From positions 1 to 28,518 of IMG/VR virus record IMGVR_UViG_3300035666_002076: 28,518 nt of DNA. One strand, 5' to 3'. This DNA is from a virus. The position numbers were made by a program, and so were the translations under genes. A model generated the notes under the pieces. The model was given only the letters and a program-made list of their open reading frames with translations, searched no databases and had not been told where the DNA came from. Shown in pieces: positions 23,657-28,518 of this stretch; positions within the stretch are counted from its first letter, which is position 1; each line of letters opens with the position of its first letter.

Positions 23657-23665
23657 ACAACCCAA

Positions 23666-24103
23666 ATGAATCTAGAAGACCTCAAGAATAATATTACTAA
23701 AGATTCCCAAATAGACTCTACAGAATTAGGTGTAGAGGCTCTTAAGATACCTCAAGTACACGCCAAGTATCTTAATATGCTTACAGACTTTAAATTGCTT
23801 TTGACCAAACACCAGAATGAATATGCAATTCAACGATTGCGTAAGTGGAAAATTTTGACTGGTAAAGCATCCAAAGAAGAATTGGAAGCATGGGGAGAAG
23901 AACCGTTTGATTTGGATCTACTCAAAACTGATGTAGAAAAATTTATTGATGGTGATCCTAAGATTGTTGAATTGAAGTCTAAAGTGGCTGTCAACGAAAT
24001 TAAAGTAAAGATGGTTGAGGAATTTTTAAAGGCTATCAATAACCGAAACTTCAATATCAAGTCTGCCATTGACTGGCAAAAAATGATGAACGGCATAGTA
24101 TAA
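23666..24103 (+). CDS. uvsY: Recombination mediator UvsY
   Basis: UvsY loads the UvsX recombinase on gp32-coated single-stranded DNA in T4. The N-terminus MNLEDLKNNITKDSQIDSTE parallels T4 MRLEDLQEELKKDVFIDSTK, which also fixes the start at ATG 23666. The C-terminus (FLKAINNRNFNIKSAIDWQK) parallels T4 ALDAIKSRGFAIKHIQDM. Length is 145 residues (T4 137). It is the first gene of a plus-strand pair with uvsW, separated by 7 nt, and is divergent from the sugar island. uvsX itself is not in the window. Confidence 0.94.
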   Translation: MNLEDLKNNITKDSQIDSTELGVEALKIPQVHAKYLNMLTDFKLLLTKHQNEYAIQRLRKWKILTGKASKEELEAWGEEPFDLDLLKTDVEKFIDGDPKIVELKSKVAVNEIKVKMVEEFLKAINNRNFNIKSAIDWQKMMNGIV

Positions 24104-24106
24104 ATA
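24099..24106 (+). promoter_or_regulatory. Exact TATAAATA 4 nt before the uvsW GTG
   Basis: Exact late consensus whose TAA is the uvsY stop codon. With T4 geometry the start site would fall at or just inside the uvsW start codon. It may be a leaderless late promoter, matching the late expression of uvsW in T4, or chance. Confidence 0.35.
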
Positions 24107-24110
24107 TTAT

Positions 24111-25619
24111 GTGGATATTGAAGTTGAATCTGTAGATGAAGTTCGTTACTACATCAAAGCAGAAAAAGGAATCAAGCAAGAATTACGAGATTATTTCTCG
24201 TTTATGGTACCCGGTGCCCAATATATGCCCATGTTCAAACGGCGTATATGGGATGGAAAGATCCGGTTATATGATATCCTCACATCCACTCTTCCACGCG
24301 GATTAAAAACTTATCTTGATAAGTTTTCTCAAGATCGTAAATACTCATTAAATATTAAAGAGAATAGGAATCCTTTATGTATAAAGGAAACACAGCTTGC
24401 TCAATTCTACGATACCCTAGCGGTGTCGGTGAAAAAGAAGCCCGTGCAGATGCATGCCCATCAGCAGCAAGCAATTATTCATGCTTTGAACCATCACAGA
24501 TGCGTATTGATTTCTCCTACTGGTTCGGGCAAAAGTTTGATAATCTACGTCTTGGTCCGGTTTCTTCAATCCGTCTTATCGCCAAATCGAAAGATTTTGA
24601 TTCTCGTACCAACCGTTGGTCTCGTGAATCAGATGGATTCTGATTTTTTTGATTATTCTTCCCGAGATCCATCTTGGTCTTGCAAAAAATATATTCATAA
24701 AATTTCAGCCGGCGTGAATAAAGATACTAATAAGCAGATAGTAGTCTCTACATGGCAGTCAATATACAAACTACCAAGAGAGTGGTTTGACCAGTTTGAT
24801 GCTATCTTCTTTGACGAGTGCCATCAGGCCAAAGCCGAATCTATTAACATGATTGGCCAAAAACTTGCCAAGGCTTGGTTTCGTATTGGTACAACAGGAA
24901 CACTAGACCAAGCACAGGCACATCGACTGAGTATCGAAGGTATCCTTGGTCCCGCTATTCAGTTCATTCAAACAAAGAACTTAATGAACAAAGGATTGCT
25001 TGCCACTATTGGAATCGACTGTATTCTGTTACAGTATACAGACGAAGAAAAGCAGTTGCTCAAGAAGCAAAAATACCCTGACGAATTAAAGTGGATTATA
25101 ACTAATAATAAGAGGAACGAATTTGTCAAAGAACTTGCCCTCAAAACCAAAGGCAACACGCTCGTCCTCTTCAATTACGTCGAAGATCACGGAAAGCCTC
25201 TCGCCGCTCTCTTGGAGTCAGCAAAAAGCGGTAGACCAATATATTTCATCTCTGGAAAAACAGAAGCAGACACAAGAGAATATATTAGAAAAGTCGTTGA
25301 TACGGAAAGAGATGCTATACTGGTTGCGAGTTATGGCACTACTAGCGCTGGTATCAACATTGTTAATATCGACAATATTATTTTTGCCTCGCCTACTAAA
25401 TCTATAATTAGATTGTTACAGAGCATTGGTCGTGGTCTAAGAGTATCTGCAAAAAAGAAGACTCTCAAAGTTTTTGACATTGTAGATGATCTATGCTGGC
25501 TGAAACACAAGAACCATATCTTTCGTCACTTTGAAGAACGTATAAAAATATACAAAAAAGAAAAGTTTGACCATAAGATCTTTTCTATGTCTTTAAAAGA
25601 CAGCATAAAAGATAAATAA
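24111..25619 (+). CDS. uvsW: UvsW recombination DNA/RNA helicase
   Basis: UvsW unwinds branched DNA and R-loops, shifting T4 from origin-dependent to recombination-dependent replication. Sequence shows the N-terminal DNA-binding domain (LRDYFSFMVPGAQYMPMFKR, 25-44; WDGKIRLYD, 47-55), Walker A PTGSGKS (136-142), DECH (235-238) and motif VI QSIGRGLR (437-444). Length is 502 residues (T4 587 after correction of the old annotation, here shorter at the end). The start is GTG 24111, fixed by similarity to T4 MDIKVHF. There is no Shine-Dalgarno; a TATAAATA sits 4 nt upstream, too close for a normal leader. T4 uvsW is expressed late. Confidence 0.95.
   Translation: MDIEVESVDEVRYYIKAEKGIKQELRDYFSFMVPGAQYMPMFKRRIWDGKIRLYDILTSTLPRGLKTYLDKFSQDRKYSLNIKENRNPLCIKETQLAQFYDTLAVSVKKKPVQMHAHQQQAIIHALNHHRCVLISPTGSGKSLIIYVLVRFLQSVLSPNRKILILVPTVGLVNQMDSDFFDYSSRDPSWSCKKYIHKISAGVNKDTNKQIVVSTWQSIYKLPREWFDQFDAIFFDECHQAKAESINMIGQKLAKAWFRIGTTGTLDQAQAHRLSIEGILGPAIQFIQTKNLMNKGLLATIGIDCILLQYTDEEKQLLKKQKYPDELKWIITNNKRNEFVKELALKTKGNTLVLFNYVEDHGKPLAALLESAKSGRPIYFISGKTEADTREYIRKVVDTERDAILVASYGTTSAGINIVNIDNIIFASPTKSIIRLLQSIGRGLRVSAKKKTLKVFDIVDDLCWLKHKNHIFRHFEERIKIYKKEKFDHKIFSMSLKDSIKDK
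25611..25618 (+). promoter_or_regulatory. Late-promoter-like octamer GATAAATA
   Basis: GATAAATA overlaps the uvsW stop and lies 22 nt before ATG 25641. The spacer holds a strong AGGGAGGA ribosome site, so this geometry is conventional. Confidence 0.4.
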
Positions 25620-25640
25620 TAGTGAAGGGAGGACATATAC

Positions 25641-26312
25641 ATGTCCGAATCACTTCCCGAGAATTCTTTTGGCGGTGTATTGCGAGTTGTTAAACTTACT
25701 TCAGGTGAAGAAATAATTGGTATGGTTAATGAGGCTTACACCGATAGAATTTCAATTAAACTGCCTGCTCGGCTTGAAGCCTATGTTGTTCGTGATGAAC
25801 AAGGAGAATTGGTAGAATACGTTAAACTAACAAATTATCTTTCCAATATTCGCGGTCATGAAATTTCTCTGACACGCAATGTCATAGTTTATATTGGAGC
25901 ACCTACTCTAGAACTAGAGAAAATGTATGAGATCTATTTCATGACAATGCAGACAGATCCCAAAACTGTAGTTTCATCTCTTCCTGATGATATGAAGTTT
26001 GCACACGAATCTGGTCTTCAAATGTTGAATGATTTATTCACAAATGAAGATTTTGTAAATTTTGTCAATGATCTGATAGATAACTTTGAAGAAGCTGAAA
26101 TTTTACTAGATGAGGGTGACGAAGAAGATATATTGTCAAACGAAGACCAAGAATCCCCTATAAACGAACCACCTCCAGAAGAGCCTGCACCCCAACCCAA
26201 GCGCAAGAAGCGCCGTAAAGTCAAGCCTGAGCAAAACAAATTGCCATTTGACCCAAATCTGCCACCAGAAAACCCTGAGAGCTGGTCTGACAACCCCACC
26301 GACTATCTTTAA
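25641..26312 (+). CDS. Hypothetical protein with Sm-like N-terminal region and charged low-complexity tail (223 aa)
   Basis: ATG 25641 has AGGGAGGA upstream. Residues about 12-35 (VLRVVKLTSGEEIIGMVNEA) have the pattern of the first strands of an Sm/LSm barrel (L-x-x-G-x-x-x-x-G-x-V); the next strands reach about residue 90 (LTRNVIVYIGAP). The resemblance is by eye only. Residues about 130-165 are acidic (DEGDEEDILSNEDQ), then a proline-rich basic run (PQPKRKKRRKVKP) and a further Pro/Asn segment. The tail is likely disordered. A gene of this style is often seen near uvsW in marine T4-like phages, to my memory. Function is unknown; RNA binding is a guess. Its stop overlaps the stop of the convergent tail gene. 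Confidence 0.7.
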   Translation: MSESLPENSFGGVLRVVKLTSGEEIIGMVNEAYTDRISIKLPARLEAYVVRDEQGELVEYVKLTNYLSNIRGHEISLTRNVIVYIGAPTLELEKMYEIYFMTMQTDPKTVVSSLPDDMKFAHESGLQMLNDLFTNEDFVNFVNDLIDNFEEAEILLDEGDEEDILSNEDQESPINEPPPEEPAPQPKRKKRRKVKPEQNKLPFDPNLPPENPESWSDNPTDYL

Positions 26313-26836
26313 GTAAGTATGGCGGGGGGATTGGGTGATATTGTATAATATGAATATTTAAATTTGCAATTGGCTTTTTGAACAATTGCATCACTATTGT
26401 CAGATTGAAAATTTAATCCACTCAAATATATTGGAACAATATTTGTAAAAGTTATTGTTATAGGGCTATTGTTAGCAAGTCCAAATGGACCTGTATAGAT
26501 GCTTAGGGTTCCTGTAATATGCCAGGTTTGATAATCAATATTATATTCAGTATCATTTTCAATATTTGTAATATTTCGAATCCATGAGTATATGGAATTC
26601 CAATTTGTCATATTTTCATCAACAATGAATTCCACTGCCAGAGGTTCAAATCCAGCAACCATACTTGGAACTGGAATTGTAGTACCCAAAGTAGTTGGTT
26701 GAACTAGATCTGGAACAGAAATACCGGGAAGGTTTGCTCTCTGGCACATAAGTTCCAGTTGGCTAGTACCTCTATTAAATTTAAGAGTAAAGTAATTATT
26801 GTAAAGTGGATTGGTATTACTTGAGCAGGTTGCCAT
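26309..26836 (-). CDS. gp19-like tail tube/baseplate protein (175 aa)
   Basis: The opening NNYFTLKFNR, then LELMCQRANLPGISV (about 28-42), PTTLGTTIPVPS, FEPLAVEFIVDENMTNW (about 64-80) and a C-terminal KANCKFKYSYYTI follow the gp19-type tail tube pattern (CQ-x-A-x-LPG, then L-x-V-x-F-x-DE). T4 gp19 is 163 residues. Many T4-like phages carry several paralogues of this fold, including tube-cap and baseplate proteins, so the exact role is not fixed. It lies downstream of gp23 behind a strong terminator. Start ATG 26836 has no Shine-Dalgarno, but CATAAATA is 5 nt upstream. The stop shares TTAA with the convergent gene. Confidence 0.68.
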   Translation of the reverse strand: MATCSSNTNPLYNNYFTLKFNRGTSQLELMCQRANLPGISVPDLVQPTTLGTTIPVPSMVAGFEPLAVEFIVDENMTNWNSIYSWIRNITNIENDTEYNIDYQTWHITGTLSIYTGPFGLANNSPITITFTNIVPIYLSGLNFQSDNSDAIVQKANCKFKYSYYTISPNPPAILT

Positions 26837-26841
26837 AGAAA

Positions 26842-26849
26842 TATTTATG
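26842..26849 (-). promoter_or_regulatory. Late-promoter-like octamer CATAAATA, 5 nt from start codon
   Basis: CATAAATA on the minus strand is separated by TTTCT from ATG 26836. The gp23 terminator ends 9 nt upstream, so this gene needs its own promoter. T4-like initiation would start RNA at the ATG. Confidence 0.5.
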
Positions 26850-26857
26850 GATAAAAG

Positions 26858-26887
26858 AAAACCCTCCCGATTTCTCGGGAGGGTTTT
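26858..26887 (-). terminator. Strong intrinsic terminator after gp23
   Basis: A perfect 13-bp stem (26858-26870 with 26875-26887). In minus-strand RNA the loop is GAAA (a GNRA tetraloop) and the stem is followed by UUUUCUUUU. It lies 29 nt after the gp23 stop. On the plus strand the T-run is short, so that direction is less effective. Confidence 0.9.
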
Positions 26888-26915
26888 TGAACTTACGCTA
26901 TCAACTAACTTCTAA

Positions 26916-28370
26916 TCAGCCGTTACCGTGGAGGTTGGCAACTTGAGATAGACGATAGTATTGGTTACGACCTTGCGATAGTGTCTCGCCATCTGGAGCA
27001 TTGCTGCTGTTAAGAACGAAGGGGTTTGCAACAACTCCGTAACGGGTCTTGAACGCAACACGTGGTTGGAAAGTGTTGGGGTCAACTGCACGGACCATTT
27101 GGAGAGGAACGTATGGGCAGTAGAAGATACCTGCGTCATATGGACTTTCACCCTTATAGCCAGCAACGAAGAAGTTGGCACCAAGTGGGGCATATGGATC
27201 GATATAAACACGGATCTTACCACTTAGAATACCAGCAAAGGTTGCTTGTGTGTCATCAACATTGAGTTGAGGAGCAATGGCTGGGCTGAGGCTCATGAAA
27301 CCAGACATAGCGAGGGCAGCTGCGGTATCGCTATCGCAGATGATGAAGTTACCCTTACCACGGCGGGTTTCCTTGGCGATTGCATTGCATTCGCGCTCGA
27401 TTTGGAAGCTGAGACCACGGAAGCGTTCAGCAGACCAACGACCGTCCGAGTCACCAGCGAGGTTATAAACACCCTTGGTGGTTAGATCGGGTTGTTGTGA
27501 ACCAGACTTCGCAACAAAGTAAATGGTTCTGACGATCTCGCGGTTAATTTCAGCAAGAATTTCTGTGCTGAGAAGATTAGCGAGTTCGGCTTCAGCATCA
27601 AGACCGTGAACAGCCTTAAGGTCTTGTGCCAATTCGACTGAGTAGTTGCTGCTTAGAGCACGTGTACGGGCTTGTACAGCAACGCGGTCGATGGAGAAAG
27701 ACATTTGATTCAATGTCTTATATGGATCTTGAGCTGCTGCTCCACCACCAAGACCTTCACCAAAGTTGGTCAACATACCACGGAGAGCATTGAATGAGTT
27801 GATACCAGATGTAGCGTATGAAGTATAGTTTATACCACCACAGAATCCGGGGGAATAGTTCCATCCAGCAGATAGACCGTAACCACCGCATACACCTGCA
27901 AAGCTGAGACCAGTAAAGGTATATCCTGAACCACCGTATACTGGTTGTGGTTCTTGGAACATAGCTTCGGTGTAATTGTTATTACCATAGCTAAGGCCGG
28001 GTAGACCAGCGCCATATTGCGAACGCATAGCAAAGATTAGGCCGGTTGGGGCAGTCATGGGTTGAACGCCGCAGATGTCGTATGCCATAAGATTTGGCAT
28101 GGAACGACGAACGAGGCTGATTAGAACGGGATCATAACCAGAGACGGCACCAGTGTTGTAACCAGTGGAGGTGGCGGGGCCACCGAGGTTACCGGAGCTC
28201 ATATCCTCAGCGAGGTGTTGGCTACGAATGGCTTGCTCTTGGTTCTCAAGAAGGACGGCAGTGACCTTCTTACGGTAATCATCACCGATTGGAGACAGAG
28301 CTTCGTGATTGAGCACTGGATTCCATTTCTCGGTTAGAATGTCATATGGGGTATTGTCTTGAAATTGCAT
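26916..28370 (-). CDS. 23: Major capsid protein gp23
   Basis: gp23 forms the hexamers of the T4-type head. Features are the N-terminal region cut in maturation, VSGYDPVLISLVRRSMPNLM (about 76-95), AYDICGVQPMTAPTGLIFAM (96-115), and LRGLSFQIE-type and KIRVYIDPYAPLGANFFVAG segments in the C-terminal half, all typical of gp23. Length is 484 residues against 521 in T4, common in marine relatives. A likely gp21 protease site of LxE type is LAE (53-55), before DMSSGNLGG; this is a prediction. ATG 28370 has AGGAG 10 nt upstream. The DNA is richer in G+C than the sugar island, as for a highly expressed structural gene. Confidence 0.97.
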   Translation of the reverse strand: MQFQDNTPYDILTEKWNPVLNHEALSPIGDDYRKKVTAVLLENQEQAIRSQHLAEDMSSGNLGGPATSTGYNTGAVSGYDPVLISLVRRSMPNLMAYDICGVQPMTAPTGLIFAMRSQYGAGLPGLSYGNNNYTEAMFQEPQPVYGGSGYTFTGLSFAGVCGGYGLSAGWNYSPGFCGGINYTSYATSGINSFNALRGMLTNFGEGLGGGAAAQDPYKTLNQMSFSIDRVAVQARTRALSSNYSVELAQDLKAVHGLDAEAELANLLSTEILAEINREIVRTIYFVAKSGSQQPDLTTKGVYNLAGDSDGRWSAERFRGLSFQIERECNAIAKETRRGKGNFIICDSDTAAALAMSGFMSLSPAIAPQLNVDDTQATFAGILSGKIRVYIDPYAPLGANFFVAGYKGESPYDAGIFYCPYVPLQMVRAVDPNTFQPRVAFKTRYGVVANPFVLNSSNAPDGETLSQGRNQYYRLSQVANLHGNG

Positions 28371-28398
28371 TTTAGTAAATTCTCCTGTGAGTTAAAAT

Positions 28399-28406
28399 TA
28401 TTTAGT
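28399..28406 (-). promoter_or_regulatory. Possible late promoter ACTAAATA upstream of gp23
   Basis: ACTAAATA on the minus strand lies 28 nt before ATG 28370, with AGGAG between. It differs from TATAAATA at two positions. It is the best candidate near this gene, though read-through from outside the window is possible. Confidence 0.3.
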
Positions 28407-28417
28407 AATTAGTAAAG

Positions 28418-28518
28418 TTATAGTTTCTTATTTAATCTACCCATTACATTCGCATAGTTTTCTACGAGTGTTGTTGGAGCAGAAACAGTCTTTGAGAAGG
28501 TCATATCCTCATCAACTG
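28418..28518 (-). CDS. C-terminal end of an upstream head gene, probably prohead scaffold gp22 (partial)
   Basis: An open minus-strand frame enters from the right edge and stops at 28418-28420, giving 32 residues with the end VENYANVMGRLNKKL. Gene 22 precedes gene 23 in T4-like phages, and its C-terminus is a short helical tail of this kind, so gp22 is the best guess from position. The other two frames meet stops within 15 bases. There are 47 nt between this stop and the gp23 start. Confidence 0.5.
   Translation of the reverse strand, partial: VDEDMTFSKTVSAPTTLVENYANVMGRLNKKL

Noticed and set aside
27062-27485. Plus-strand frames opposite gp23
   Set aside because: Antisense shadows of a strongly conserved capsid gene.
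1-28518. tRNA genes, CRISPR arrays, insertion sequences, attachment sites or origins
   Set aside because: No cloverleaf, spaced repeat array, transposase or integrase was noticed by reading; a tRNA scan was not possible here.

Overview
The window is a piece of a T4-like (tevenvirus-type) myovirus genome, most likely a marine phage of a Gram-negative host. The call rests on a recognisable T4 core: late sigma factor gp55, recombination nuclease gp46/gp47, sliding clamp gp45, clamp loader gp44/gp62, RegA, UvsY, UvsW, major capsid protein gp23, and T4-type late promoters (TATAAATA and close variants). No integrase, transposase, tRNA, rRNA or CRISPR array was seen. Gene packing is tight, and no stretch over about 150 bases lacks a gene. 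The host cannot be named from this window; no photosynthesis gene is present.

Layout, left to right. (1) 1-5760, minus strand: six virion/adhesin-type genes, including a collagen-like protein with 50 unbroken Gly-X-Y triplets, a fibre with a duplicated module, and a protein with a ten-glycine hinge. Late-promoter-like octamers precede most of them. (2) 5826-14071, minus strand: the replication and late-control operon, read as gp55, GDP-mannose 4,6-dehydratase, gp47, gp46, a 50-residue protein, gp45, gp44, gp62, RegA and a glycosyltransferase/TPR protein. T4 has DNA polymerase gene 43 after regA; here the glycosyltransferase takes that place. (3) 14102-23577, minus strand: a very AT-rich island of 12 mostly overlapping genes for surface sugars: glycosyltransferases of GT2-, GT10-, GT11- and GT25-like type, a dTDP-glucose 4,6-dehydratase-like enzyme, a DegT-type aminotransferase, a left-handed beta-helix acyltransferase, a methyltransferase, a PhyH-type oxygenase and an SDR enzyme. 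(4) 23578-23665: back-to-back sigma70-like promoters. (5) 23666-26312, plus strand: uvsY, uvsW and an Sm-like hypothetical gene. (6) 26309-28518, minus strand: a gp19-like tail protein, a strong terminator, gp23, and the last 32 codons of what is probably the gp22 scaffold.

How it may work. The sigma70-like promoter at 23592-23619 could drive the sugar island and, by continuous overlaps, the replication operon, so sugar enzymes would be made early with the replisome. gp55 encoded here would then direct RNA polymerase to the ATAAATA-type promoters in front of fibre, tail and head genes. The island has the enzymes for an N-acylated, possibly methylated deoxyamino sugar and for fucosyl-type transfer, but no nucleotidyltransferase and no recognisable GDP-fucose synthase, so precursors would have to come from the host or from genes outside the window. 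The likely outcome is a changed host lipopolysaccharide or capsule, or glycosylated virion proteins; the sequence cannot decide between these.

Points most worth attention: the sugar island inside the recombination/late-sigma neighbourhood, with gmd separated from it by gp55; late-promoter octamers 4-9 nt from start codons that have no Shine-Dalgarno, suggesting leaderless late mRNAs; octamers whose TAA is the stop codon of the preceding gene; and a 5'-terminal hairpin that could be both terminator and late leader.
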